Shown: positions 16,742-23,924, counted from the first letter of the stretch. The stretch: 41,059 nucleotides of DNA from Bacteroidaceae bacterium (GCA_024688885.1 JAILDV010000042.1:1-41059), one strand, 5' to 3'. The notes: a model not told the origin generated them from the letters alone. Numbers and translations are program-made.

Positions 16742-17020
16742 ATGGCAAATGGAAATAATACAATTAATATGGGAGAGCAATATTTTAAAGGTGTCTTAGC
16801 TGCATATTTGGGGGCGAACTTTTTTAATAGCCCTGTGGATGAGTGGCAGATAGATGTTATAAAAGAGAATATCTCGCATTATTGTGAAGCGACAATAGAC
16901 CATTCCCAGCTCTCATTTCAAGAGAAAGAAGAACAGAAGCGCCAAATGAAACAAAGCTTGGAAGTGTATATCCAAGGCGTGAAGGATGAGATGAGAGCGG
17001 CGGGGAGATTTCAACGATAA
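16742..17020 (+). CDS. Small hypothetical protein at the end of the radical SAM/SNF2 run
   Basis: A 92-residue charged, helical protein from ATG 16742; an upstream in-frame codon at 16700 would give a less plausible start. There is no signal peptide or membrane segment. It contains YFKGVLAAYLGANFFNS and a C-terminal glutamine/lysine-rich helix. It follows the HEPN-like gene by 49 bp on the same strand and is the last gene before the strand switch, so it could be an antitoxin-like or accessory subunit. No family is recognised. Confidence 0.6.
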   Translation: MANGNNTINMGEQYFKGVLAAYLGANFFNSPVDEWQIDVIKENISHYCEATIDHSQLSFQEKEEQKRQMKQSLEVYIQGVKDEMRAAGRFQR

Positions 17021-17033
17021 CGTGGCTGAATAG

Positions 17034-17070
17034 CACAAAAAAAGTAGCAGGTCTGTGTGAGAGACCTGCT
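17034..17070 (-). terminator. Intrinsic terminator for the minus-strand DUF2188 gene
   Basis: A perfect 9-bp stem AGCAGGTCT / AGACCTGCT with a 7-nt loop. Read on the minus strand it is followed by ACTTTTTTT, so it ends transcription of the DUF2188 gene and may also mark the end of the plus-strand operon. Confidence 0.8.
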
Positions 17071-17082
17071 ACCCGTCAGATG

Positions 17083-17319
17083 TTAATGCTTGGTGTCCTT
17101 TGGAGGACAAGAATCATTGCCGTAGCTGTTAGGATTTTGGATTTGGCCGTCTTTGCGATGTGGTATCATCTCAAGGCCTTCCTTCTTTGCCAGTTCGCGA
17201 CTCCAGTCTATAGCTTCTTGTTTGTTTTCAAAGTGCTTAGAAGCTCTTTCTGCATTCGGACGCTTGGCATCCCAACCACCTCTGTCTGAATTTGGAACAA
17301 TGTGTATTTGTTTCTTCAT
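17083..17319 (-). CDS. DUF2188 domain-containing small protein
   Basis: From ATG at 17319 the product is 78 residues, beginning MKKQIHIVPNSDRGGWDAKR. It has the family pattern: a short strand with HVVP, GGWxVK-like, then ASKHFENKQEAIDWSRELAKKEGLEMIPHRKDGQIQ and the closing NSYGND. DUF2188 proteins are short alpha/beta proteins of unknown function common in mobile regions. The longer frame reaching 17394 includes non-homologous residues, so I prefer the internal ATG. A terminator follows at once on the minus strand. Confidence 0.85.
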   Translation of the reverse strand: MKKQIHIVPNSDRGGWDAKRPNAERASKHFENKQEAIDWSRELAKKEGLEMIPHRKDGQIQNPNSYGNDSCPPKDTKH

Positions 17320-17598
17320 ACAAAAATGATTTGTCGTTTTTCTTCTGCTTTGGTATTCGAAGCATAACCTGGTCCATTTCACGGCTGGGGCCATTACCTT
17401 TGGGAGTGTGGATAGTGTAAGAAAAGGATTGGGGAATCCACACTAATCCATTATGGCTGAGGCAAAAACGTTGCCAATTAACTATGTGGTGACAAATTGA
17501 CATAATAGAAGTCATGTTGGATACAGAGGAAACAAAAAAAAGAGCCCCATCGAACGATGAAACTCTTTTCACGGAGAACGGATAATAGCCTCCATAAT
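17320..17598 (-). other. No confident gene between DUF2188 and the amidase-like gene
   Basis: There are open frames here on the minus strand, but their composition and lack of recognisable motifs argue against coding. Nothing else was seen. Confidence 0.4.
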
Positions 17599-18033
17599 TC
17601 ACGGCAGATCGCTAAGTGCCCTGCGAATCTGGTTCATGGCATCGCTGGGGCGGATAACTCCGCGAGTTCCAGGTTCAAAGTTCAAGGTTCCAAATCCAAT
17701 TTCGGATATGCCCAGGATCTTGGCAGAGGGCCATTGCGAGCGAAGCTCCGCGAGAAGCTCGATGAGCTTTGCTCTAAGTTCAAGGTTCAATGTTCCAGGT
17801 TTAAGGGAGCCATTGTACTTGATTCCAATTGAGCATCGGTTGAGATCTTCTTCTCCACAAGTGGGCTTGGGCATGAAGCTGCAGGGCTGACATACGTCAA
17901 TGAGTTTGAGGACTGCGCCTGCGCTGTTGATGACATAGTGGTGTCCGAGGTTAGAAGCATCGTAACGAACAGGAGCACCAGAAGGGGTTTTACTAACTGT
18001 GTCATTGATGAGGATATATTTAATTGTTCTCAT
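17599..18033 (-). CDS. Degenerate N-acetylmuramoyl-L-alanine amidase (amidase_2/PGRP fold)
   Basis: The 144 residues align by pattern with the short phage-type amidases common in Bacteroidales: MRTIKYILINDT (normally ...VHCT), GHHYVINSAGAVLKLIDV, CSIGIKYNGSL and a helix KLIELLAELRSQWPSAKILGISE (normally LGHRD). The first and last zinc/catalytic positions (His in VHCT, His in GHRD) are not conserved, leaving only the YHYxI-type histidine, so hydrolase activity is doubtful. Two stretches (LKPGTLNLELR and FGTLNFEPGTR) come from GTTCAAA/GTTCAAG heptamers read as protein. The gene is probably a decaying prophage- or island-associated amidase. Confidence 0.65.
   Translation of the reverse strand: MRTIKYILINDTVSKTPSGAPVRYDASNLGHHYVINSAGAVLKLIDVCQPCSFMPKPTCGEEDLNRCSIGIKYNGSLKPGTLNLELRAKLIELLAELRSQWPSAKILGISEIGFGTLNFEPGTRGVIRPSDAMNQIRRALSDLP
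17664..17811. repeat. GTTCAAA-type heptamers inside the amidase-like gene
   Basis: Two short clusters, about 17669-17691 (GTTCAAA, GTTCAAG, GTTCCAA) and 17778-17805 (GTTCAAG, GTTCAAT, GTTCCAG, GTTTAAG), lie within the amidase-like reading frame and match the intergenic array just upstream of the gene. Confidence 0.75.
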
Positions 18034-18043
18034 TTCATTCGAA

Positions 18044-18152
18044 AATTAATAGTTCAAAGTTCAACGACCTTACGGTCAGTTCAAAGTTCAAAGTGAAGGC
18101 CCTCGGGCCCAAGGCCAAGATAATCTTGAACCTTGAACCCTTGAACCGACGC
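18044..18152. repeat. GTTCAAA/CTTGAAC heptamer repeats upstream of the amidase-like gene
   Basis: Units of GTTCAAA and GTTCAAC at 18050-18090, and the complementary sense (CTTGAAC, CCTTGAA) at 18125-18150, flank a GC-rich inverted stretch (GGCCCTCGGGCC, 18098-18109). The opposed orientation could fold into a hairpin. Confidence 0.75.
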
Positions 18153-18368
18153 TCGAAGCAAGTGCAGAGCTAAACTTGTTTAATCTATGCCTTGCAAGGA
18201 GGAGGAAGACGATAGTCAAAACCCCTTTTGATGTATGTGACTCTTACTGAGTCTTTGTGCTAAGTGTTATGGCTCTGCCTTTAAGAACAAGCTCTTACGA
18301 CAATTCCAAACCTCTTATCACATAACTATCGTTATTCCAAACCTCAGAAGGAAAAACCACGATTGTTA
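18153..18368. other. Intergenic stretch with two copies of a 12-bp motif
   Basis: No gene seen. On the minus strand the motif GAGGTTTGGAAT occurs twice about 35 bp apart (plus-strand positions near 18305 and 18340). Its meaning is unknown. Confidence 0.4.
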
Positions 18369-18515
18369 TTACAATCTAAAAACAGTAGAAAACAAATCGT
18401 AGATATTCCACAAGAGCTGAAAGATTCCTGTTTGATTGGGATTGTAAGCGAAAGCAATTACGTTTGAAACGATCTTGATTACTAAGCGATGAGCTAAATT
18501 CTTAAGCTGTGTCAT
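18369..18515 (-). CDS. Candidate 48-residue small protein
   Basis: An ORF from ATG (18515) to tandem TAA codons. The product starts MTQLKNLAHRLVIKIV, is largely hydrophobic or amphipathic and ends STVFRL. A well-formed minus-strand promoter lies about 95 bp upstream and AGGTAA sits just before the ATG. In Bacteroidales, phage-type amidase genes are often preceded by a tiny membrane peptide gene, and this could be an equivalent upstream of the amidase-like gene at 18033. There is no homology evidence. Confidence 0.4.
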   Translation of the reverse strand: MTQLKNLAHRLVIKIVSNVIAFAYNPNQTGIFQLLWNIYDLFSTVFRL

Positions 18516-18610
18516 AATTTACCTCTTCCACTGGTATAACTGCTGCTCGACAGTGAGAAGCCAGTCCCGGCTAAAGAGTTGATTTAGCTGTTATTGTTCG
18601 CTTACGCTCA

Positions 18611-18641
18611 CAAAGATACAGATGACAGGAAGCAATGTCAA
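18611..18641 (-). promoter_or_regulatory. Bacteroidetes-type promoter on the minus strand
   Basis: On the minus strand CTTG is followed after 20 nt by TATCTTTG, a near-perfect match to TTTG-N19/20-TAnnTTTG. It would transcribe towards the 48-codon ORF and the amidase-like gene. Confidence 0.65.
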
Positions 18642-18718
18642 GGGCATTGCAAAGCCTGTAAGTGTTTCCAAGAATTGTTGTAAATGAATCTTAGTGGAGA
18701 ATTTATAATCTCTAAGCA

Positions 18719-18949
18719 ATGACGCAAGAAGAAAGGTGGAACGTGCGCTATCAGGAGGTGATGGACTTTATGGAGAAGAACCATAGGAATCCGTCACGTC
18801 ACCGTTTAGAGGAGCATGATATGCTCAACTGGCTCAAAGCTAACCGTAAAGTTATGAACGCAGGTTTACTTAAGGCTGAACGAGTTGAGCCATTTAAGCA
18901 GCTTCTCGGATTGATTGAAAAGTATAAAAGGCTAAATCAGTACATATAG
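18719..18949 (+). CDS. Orphan helicase-associated (HA) domain protein
   Basis: A 76-residue protein of one HA-like domain: W-x3-Y-QEVMDFMEKNHRNPSRHRLEEHDMLNWLKANRKVMNAGLL, then a helix to the end. HA domains normally follow helicase motors and bind nucleic acid. Here it stands alone, as seen for small ORFs in Bacteroidales accessory regions. It is either a free-standing nucleic-acid-binding protein or a remnant of a longer helicase. Confidence 0.55.
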   Translation: MTQEERWNVRYQEVMDFMEKNHRNPSRHRLEEHDMLNWLKANRKVMNAGLLKAERVEPFKQLLGLIEKYKRLNQYI

Positions 18950-19150
18950 AGGTCTGAGGGATGAAGGCTGAATTAATTGTGGGAATGATTCAATTATAAA
19001 TTAAACGGAGATTGAGGCAGGTGGTAAGGAATACTTACGGACTGAAAGATGCGACAAAATGGATGTCGCAGATTGTGATACCCTATTGAAAGAGAATAAG
19101 ATATGACTATAGAGGAGATACAAATACTAATTGCGAAAGATTATTAAACA

Positions 19151-19999
19151 ATGACTCAGAAACATCAGATACAGTTATTTGAAGAGAAAAAGGTGCGCAC
19201 CGTGTGGGATGACCAAGAGGAGAAGTGGTATTTCTCCATTGTAGACGTGTGTGCGGTGTTGACAGAGAGCGAGAATCCACAGACCTATTGGCGTGTTCTT
19301 AAAAATCGTTTAAAGAAAGAAGGAAATGAAACCGTTACAAATTGTAACGCTTTGAAGATGTTAGCCTCTGATGGCAAGATGCGCATGACGGATGTTGCTG
19401 ATACAGAGCAACTTTTCCGTTTAATTCAAGGTATACCTTCGAAGAAGGCTGAGCCGTTCAAGCAGTGGATGGCTGAAGTTGCTGCACAGCGTATCGACCA
19501 GATGCAAGACCCGGAACTGAACTTTGAACAGGCATACGCTGATTACCGAAGGCTGGGATATAGTGACAAATGGATTAACCAGCGTTTGCGTAGCATCGAG
19601 GTACGTAAGGAACTGACGGATGAATGGGACAGAGCAGGTGTGAAGGAAGGCCAGCAGTATGCTTCGCTTACTGATATCATTACACAGGGCTGGAGTGGTA
19701 AGACTACCAGACAGTACAAACACTATAAGGGATTGAAAAAGGAGAATCTGCGGGATAACATGACCAACATTGAGTTGGCGCTGAATACACTTGCAGAGGC
19801 TTCGGTTACTGAGATTAGCAAATCAAAGAATCCGAAGGGCTTCCGTCAAAGTGCCGCTGTGGCACGTGAAGGCAGCAAGATAGCAGGTGATGCTCGTAAG
19901 CAACTGGAGCAGCGAGTAGGCCACTCGGTCATATCTTCTGCCAAGGCGGCGGACTACTTGCCACCAGTGGATGATATGGATGCACTGCCGGAGGAGTGA
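19151..19999 (+). CDS. Bro-N domain phage antirepressor-like protein (DinD-type)
   Basis: The 282-residue protein begins with a Bro-N domain (about residues 8-110): VRTVWDDQEEKWYFSIVDVCAVLTESENPQTYWRVLKNRLKKEG, then MRMTDVADTEQLFRLIQGIPSKKAEPFKQWMA. The remainder matches the DinD-like C-terminal helical region with RRLGYSDKWINQRLRSIEVRKELTDEW and LTDIITQGWSGKTTRQYK. Bro-N proteins bind DNA and act as antirepressors or stress-induced factors in prophages. Its stop overlaps the next gene's GTG start (GTGA), suggesting a two-gene unit with the winged-helix protein. Confidence 0.88.
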   Translation: MTQKHQIQLFEEKKVRTVWDDQEEKWYFSIVDVCAVLTESENPQTYWRVLKNRLKKEGNETVTNCNALKMLASDGKMRMTDVADTEQLFRLIQGIPSKKAEPFKQWMAEVAAQRIDQMQDPELNFEQAYADYRRLGYSDKWINQRLRSIEVRKELTDEWDRAGVKEGQQYASLTDIITQGWSGKTTRQYKHYKGLKKENLRDNMTNIELALNTLAEASVTEISKSKNPKGFRQSAAVAREGSKIAGDARKQLEQRVGHSVISSAKAADYLPPVDDMDALPEE

Positions 20000-20289
20000 T
20001 TATAGGTGATGATAAGGATTATAGGGGAAATGGTGATATAACAGGTAAAATTACAGGTAAAGATGCAGGTAATGGCGAATTAAATGGCGAATTAAATGGC
20101 GAATTAAACTCTGCCCCAAAAGCTACCTTGAATTATATTAAAGAGAATGCGGGTTGTAATGCTACGGAAATTTCAGATAAAACAGGTGTGCCCTTCAGCA
20201 CCATTGACAAGCATATCCGTGTCTTGCTGAAAAATGGAATAATTGAACGTCGTGGAAGTAAGAAAACCGGTGGATATTATGTGAAGTGA
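19996..20289 (+). CDS. Winged helix-turn-helix protein with repetitive linker
   Basis: A 97-residue protein whose second half (ATLNYIKENAGCNATEISDKTGVPFSTIDKHIRVLLKNGIIERRG) is a clear winged helix. The first half is a low-complexity linker with TGKITGK and three GELN repeats, and no ATP-binding domain is present. It looks like the detached C-terminus of an AlbA_2-type regulator or a small independent regulator. The GTG start overlaps the Bro-N stop; GGAGG lies a few bases before it. Confidence 0.75.
   Translation: MIIGDDKDYRGNGDITGKITGKDAGNGELNGELNGELNSAPKATLNYIKENAGCNATEISDKTGVPFSTIDKHIRVLLKNGIIERRGSKKTGGYYVK
20074..20109 (+). repeat. 12-bp in-frame tandem repeat, 3 units
   Basis: GGCGAATTAAAT three times (last base C in the third), encoding GELN three times in the linker of the winged-helix protein. 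Confidence 0.92.
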
Positions 20290-20293
20290 GATG

Positions 20294-20322
20294 AGGGCTG
20301 GTGCTTAGGCATCGGCCCTTTG
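20294..20322 (+). terminator. Terminator after the winged-helix gene
   Basis: An 11-bp stem (two wobble pairs) AGGGCTGGTGC / GCATCGGCCCT with loop TTAG, followed by TTTGTTG. Confidence 0.65.
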
Positions 20323-20486
20323 TTGTCGGTCATCCAGAAATAAGATTTGAGAATTTTGAGAAAATCGATAATGGCTGAATATCTAAGATAACCTCAATAA
20401 TTAGGGATTATCAGGGAAGACAGGTGTTTTATAAAATTGCAAGAATTGCAAAAATATTAAATGAAAGCGGTGGATTATGAAAAGCT
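20323..20486 (+). other. Non-coding gap upstream of a strong terminator
   Basis: No gene seen. As a separate terminator at 20294 already closes the winged-helix gene, the strong one at 20487 may end a small RNA or be a leftover of a deleted gene. Confidence 0.35.
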
Positions 20487-20517
20487 ACGGCTAATGTGAA
20501 GATTGGCCGTTTTTTTT
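20487..20517 (+). terminator. Strong intrinsic terminator
   Basis: A 9-bp stem ACGGCTAAT / ATTGGCCGT (one wobble) with a 6-nt loop, followed by eight T. Confidence 0.8.
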
Positions 20518-20553
20518 GAAAAAACGAAGTTGAAATTAACTGCGTTGATTTTT

Positions 20554-20601
20554 GTCACGACTCGGCCATTACCAAGCAAGCTTTGATGGCGCTCGCTGCT
20601 C
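20554..20601 (+). repeat. Dispersed intergenic repeat, copy 1
   Basis: GTCACGACTCGGC, then after a variable stretch TTTGAT and CTCGCTGCTC. The same ordered blocks recur at 26182-26230. Confidence 0.6.
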
Positions 20602-20657
20602 CAAAATTTGAAAAATCTTGGAAATTTTGGTCGAATTGTGTAAATAATAGGATAAAG

Positions 20658-20690
20658 TTTGCTGTATGCTGAGAAGTTTTTGTAATTTTG
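20658..20690 (+). promoter_or_regulatory. Promoter of the DUF4143 ATPase gene
   Basis: TTTG (20658), 21 nt, TAATTTTG (20683-20690). The ATG at 20706 lies 15 bp beyond, which supports that start over an upstream TTG at 20688. Confidence 0.7.
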
Positions 20691-20705
20691 CAAAAAGTTC
20701 TAATT

Positions 20706-21908
20706 ATGGAGAGAGTTAGGCGCAATGACTACATAGCTCAAGTTTCCAACTTATTGGGCAAAGGAGAGGCTGTGGTGCTGACCGGGCACAGGCGTGCCGG
20801 AAAGAGCTGCATCCTGGAACTGCTGGCGGCAGAGCTGTCTGACAAAGGAAATGTCATCTACATTGACATGGAGAACCCCGTGAATGCAGACCTGACGTCG
20901 TTCCGTGAATTGTCGGAGAAGATTAAGGCTGGCGTGGTAGAAGGTGGCCGCAATTATGTGCTGATAGATGAGGTGCAGGAGGTGCAGGAGTTTGAGAAGG
21001 CCCTGCGCTACTGGGTGAAGCAGGATGGCGTGGACGTGGTGGTGACGGGTAGTAATGCGGCTATGCTGTCGAGCGATATCGCCAACTCGTTTGCCGGACG
21101 CTATCATCGCGTTCACGTGAGCAGCCTGGATTACAAAGAGTTTCTGACATTCTATGGTCTGGAAGACTCTGATAATGCTTTCTCACAGTATCTGCGCTGG
21201 GGCGGACTGCCGTTCCTGTATCGCATCCCTATGGAGGATGAGCGAACGAGGACGGAGTATCTGGGCAGTATCTACGACACCATCTTTGTAAAGGACATTG
21301 TGCGTAGGAAGAACGTGCGCAACGTATCGCTGCTGGACAATCTGGCTCGGTTTGTGGCAGACAACAGCGGCAAGGTGTTCTCTGCTAACAGCATTGCCAA
21401 ATATTTAAAGGGTAGTGAGATGGCTGTGAGTGCCAACACGGTGGGTGAATATATGGACGCATTGTGCGACACGTATATGATAGACCGCGTGAAGCGTTAT
21501 GACATCAAGTGCAAGAGCGTTTTTGAGCAGCAGGACAAGTACTATTTTGAGGACTTGGGATTGCGGAACTACCTGTGCCGTGACAAGCGCGCCCCGGATA
21601 TTGAAAAGATGCTGGAGGGTGCTGTATATCTGAAACTCAAGCGCAGTGGCTATGAGGTGTATGTGGGGCAGTTGAACGGTAAGGAGATTGACTTTGTGGC
21701 TCGTAGGGGTGACGAGGTGATTTATGTGCAGGTGGCCCTGCAGGTGACAGGTGAAGAAACCTATGAACGTGAGTTTGGCAACTTGAAATTGATTAAGGAC
21801 AACTATCCCAAATATGTGGTGACGATGGACCCGAATGTAGGGCTGATTCACGATTCGGGGATCGTGGCTTGTACAGCAAGGGAGTTCCTGTTGAAGAGTG
21901 AAGAGTAG
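20706..21908 (+). CDS. AAA_14/DUF4143-family ATP-binding protein
   Basis: The product from ATG 20706 has 400 residues. An AAA_14 domain comes first, with Walker A GHRRAGKS near residue 28, Walker B VLIDEVQEV, and a sensor VTGSNAAMLSSDIANSFAGRYHRV. The DUF4143 domain follows, with a winged-helix-like middle and a C-terminal restriction-endonuclease-like end (KEIDFVARRGDEVIYVQVALQ, resembling D-x-K nuclease folds). These proteins are abundant in Bacteroidetes and of unknown role. It is a single-gene unit with its own promoter. Confidence 0.93.
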   Translation: MERVRRNDYIAQVSNLLGKGEAVVLTGHRRAGKSCILELLAAELSDKGNVIYIDMENPVNADLTSFRELSEKIKAGVVEGGRNYVLIDEVQEVQEFEKALRYWVKQDGVDVVVTGSNAAMLSSDIANSFAGRYHRVHVSSLDYKEFLTFYGLEDSDNAFSQYLRWGGLPFLYRIPMEDERTRTEYLGSIYDTIFVKDIVRRKNVRNVSLLDNLARFVADNSGKVFSANSIAKYLKGSEMAVSANTVGEYMDALCDTYMIDRVKRYDIKCKSVFEQQDKYYFEDLGLRNYLCRDKRAPDIEKMLEGAVYLKLKRSGYEVYVGQLNGKEIDFVARRGDEVIYVQVALQVTGEETYEREFGNLKLIKDNYPKYVVTMDPNVGLIHDSGIVACTAREFLLKSEE

Positions 21909-21921
21909 CTTACGGACATCG

Positions 21922-21967
21922 GCCAAACTCCCGAACGGAATTGCGCCAAACTCCCGAACGGAATTGC
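21922..21967 (+). repeat. 23-bp direct repeat, two copies
   Basis: The unit begins GCCAAACTCCCGAACGG and ends AATTGC. The two copies are identical and adjacent, and GCCAAAA starts a third. It lies just after the DUF4143 gene stop, and related GCGCAAAAAACC / GCCGCAAAAAGC strings follow. Confidence 0.85.
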
Positions 21968-22078
21968 GCCAAAATGGTGGGCGTGGCGCAAAAAACCAAA
22001 GTGAATTGCCGCAAAAAGCAAAAGTAAAATGCCACAAAAAACCAAAATTATTTGGTTAGTTAAGAGAAAATACGGGCC

Positions 22079-22228
22079 ACCACCGTTGGTGCCTGTCTGG
22101 GCACCTCCACCACTACCACCTATGTGGAGAGCGCAGCAGGTGTGGCTGTGGGCATCCGTCAGATCAGCCCCACCATGTGGGTGCTTTTCGTTCTTTTCGT
22201 GCTCTGCTATGTGCAAAAGGCTCTGTAG
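22079..22228 (+). pseudogene. Remnant of an NCS2-family (AzgA-like) purine permease
   Basis: One frame reads VGACLGTSTTTTYVESAAGVAVG, the highly conserved segment of AzgA-type adenine/guanine permeases. It continues directly into ISPTMWVLFVLFVLCYV and a stop. The upstream part of the transporter and most of the part between the conserved segment and the C-terminal helix are missing, so this is a decayed gene with an internal deletion, not a functional transporter. Confidence 0.7.
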
Positions 22229-22469
22229 TGGAAAATGATGAAATCATCCTTGATTTTGACGATTTTTTAGAGGGGATGACCATTTTCTTGGAAAAAAATT
22301 AAAAATAATGGTGTTTTTTGTGTTGGTGTGGAGAAAAGATTGTAATTTTGTATTCAAATAGTGAGTGTTGAATCATGGCGAGTCAGTGGAATCCACATGG
22401 ATGGGACAGAATCGCCGAATGACGAGATGACGGAGAGACGTGATAATATTTGCCAAATAGGAGTTTTAT
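22229..22469 (+). promoter_or_regulatory. Intergenic region with a Bacteroidetes -7 box (TAATTTTG, 22343-22350)
   Basis: TAATTTTG fits TAnnTTTG. TTTG lies 22 bp upstream, somewhat longer than usual. It would drive the glycosyltransferase-cupin gene at 22470 with a leader of about 110 nt. No other feature seen. Confidence 0.5.
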
Positions 22470-23924
22470 ATGAATACTTGGGTACTGTATATCATCATAG
22501 CGATTGTCTTGGTTGTTGCTGAGTTGGTGTATTTTCGCGTTGCGGATAAGTACAACCTTGTAGAAAAGCAAAAAGAAAATGGTCACATTTCTACGACTAC
22601 ACGTAGAGGTGGTGGTGTCATTTTTTTGCTATCTATCGTTATATGGGGTCTGATGATGTTGCTGTTGGGGAATGAGATTTTAGATTATATCCCGTTTTTG
22701 TGCGGATTATTGCTCGTTGCGGGAATAAGTTTCGTTGAAGAGTTCCGTTCTGTACCAGAATCTGTGCGCGTGGCTATCCATTTTGTTGCCATGGGGCTCA
22801 TGTTTTTGGGGATGGGTATTGTTTATTGGAATCTGTGGTGGAAACTATTGATTGCTCTCATCTTGTTTGTTGGGGTCATGAATGTTGTCAATGCCATGGA
22901 TGGTATTAATGGCATCACGGCAGGGTATAGTTTTGCGGTGTTGTTGCCCTTGTTTTTACTGAATAACCAATTAGATGAGCCCTTTATGCTCGACTCTCTC
23001 CTTGGAGTGTCAATATTGGGAGTTGTCGTGTTTGGTTTCTATAATTTCAGACCAGGCGGAAAAGCAAAAGCATTTGCAGGCTCTGTGGGTTCAGTGGGGA
23101 TTGCCTTTATCATGCTGTTTGCCCTTGGCAAATTGGTTATCAAGACGGGTGATGTCACATGGCTGGCATTCCTTTTAGTCTATGGTGTTGATGGGTGTCT
23201 GACCATCATTCACCAGATTATCAAACGTAAGGGTATAGGGCGGGCACACCGTAAGCATGCGTACCAATTGATGGCAAATGAGTTGGAAATGAACCATGTG
23301 GTTGTGTCTGTGATCTACATGACCATCCAATTGATTATTTCTCTGGTCATGATTTATCTCATCCCTGACACATTGGAGGCGCATTGGACCTATGTGATTG
23401 TTGTGGCATTGGTGCTGAGTGTGGCTTACATACTCTTCATGAAGAAATATTATTATCTTTATGAAGTATACTTGTTACGGCAGAAACAGAATACAAGCGA
23501 GATGAAAATCACCAAGGCATTATTCAATCGTCTTACGGAACAGGCTCAGTCTTCGCCAAGACTGCGTGCGAGTTATGATCTTCGCAATACAGCCAGAGAT
23601 CAGTCACAAAGAATGTTGAATGCCATTGAGCCTGGATCCGTGGTGCCTATTCATCGACATCAGAAGACTTCGGAAACGGTTGTGTGTTTGCGAGGAAGAT
23701 TGGTTGAAGAGTTTTATGATGAATTGGATCAACGTTGTGTTGAGACGATAGAACTGTCTCCAAATGGACCAGTAGTGGCATTGAACATTCCTGCAGGACA
23801 GTGGCATACTGTGCATGCGTTGGAAAGTGGCACAGTGATAATGGAGGTGAAAGATGGTAGGTATGAGGCAATCAAACAGAAGCTTGTATATACCAACGGA
23901 CATTATGAGTTGATGAAGAATTGA
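22470..23924 (+). CDS. Fusion of a WecA/MraY-family (GT4) membrane protein with a WbuC cupin; altered active site
   Basis: Residues 1-340 form a polytopic membrane domain of the polyprenyl-phosphate HexNAc-1-phosphate transferase family. They show RGGGVIF (46-52), NAMDGINGI (141-149) and HRKHAYQLMANE (260-271). Residues 345-484 form a complete WbuC cupin with HRH (395-397), E402 and H446. Family members normally have SFxDD and FAGDVGxV; here these read SFVEE (E90, E91) and FAGSVGSV (S205). The magnesium-binding Asp of the second motif is lost and the DD pair is EE. This suggests an inactive or re-purposed transferase. Family members start O-antigen or capsule repeat units on undecaprenyl phosphate at the inner membrane. 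A CapD-type gene follows, in line with such a locus. Confidence 0.88.
   Translation: MNTWVLYIIIAIVLVVAELVYFRVADKYNLVEKQKENGHISTTTRRGGGVIFLLSIVIWGLMMLLLGNEILDYIPFLCGLLLVAGISFVEEFRSVPESVRVAIHFVAMGLMFLGMGIVYWNLWWKLLIALILFVGVMNVVNAMDGINGITAGYSFAVLLPLFLLNNQLDEPFMLDSLLGVSILGVVVFGFYNFRPGGKAKAFAGSVGSVGIAFIMLFALGKLVIKTGDVTWLAFLLVYGVDGCLTIIHQIIKRKGIGRAHRKHAYQLMANELEMNHVVVSVIYMTIQLIISLVMIYLIPDTLEAHWTYVIVVALVLSVAYILFMKKYYYLYEVYLLRQKQNTSEMKITKALFNRLTEQAQSSPRLRASYDLRNTARDQSQRMLNAIEPGSVVPIHRHQKTSETVVCLRGRLVEEFYDELDQRCVETIELSPNGPVVALNIPAGQWHTVHALESGTVIMEVKDGRYEAIKQKLVYTNGHYELMKN

Noticed and set aside
17046-17070. Possible CRISPR-like or attachment-site inverted repeat
   Set aside because: A single perfect hairpin followed by T-run on the minus strand, so an ordinary terminator.
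17237-17602. 121-codon minus-strand frame overlapping the DUF2188 gene
   Set aside because: No domain; overlaps a well-supported gene in another frame and has irregular composition.
19050-19070. Hairpin TGCGACA / TGTCGCA before the Bro-N gene
   Set aside because: Only 7 bp with no T-run; may be an operator but there is no evidence.
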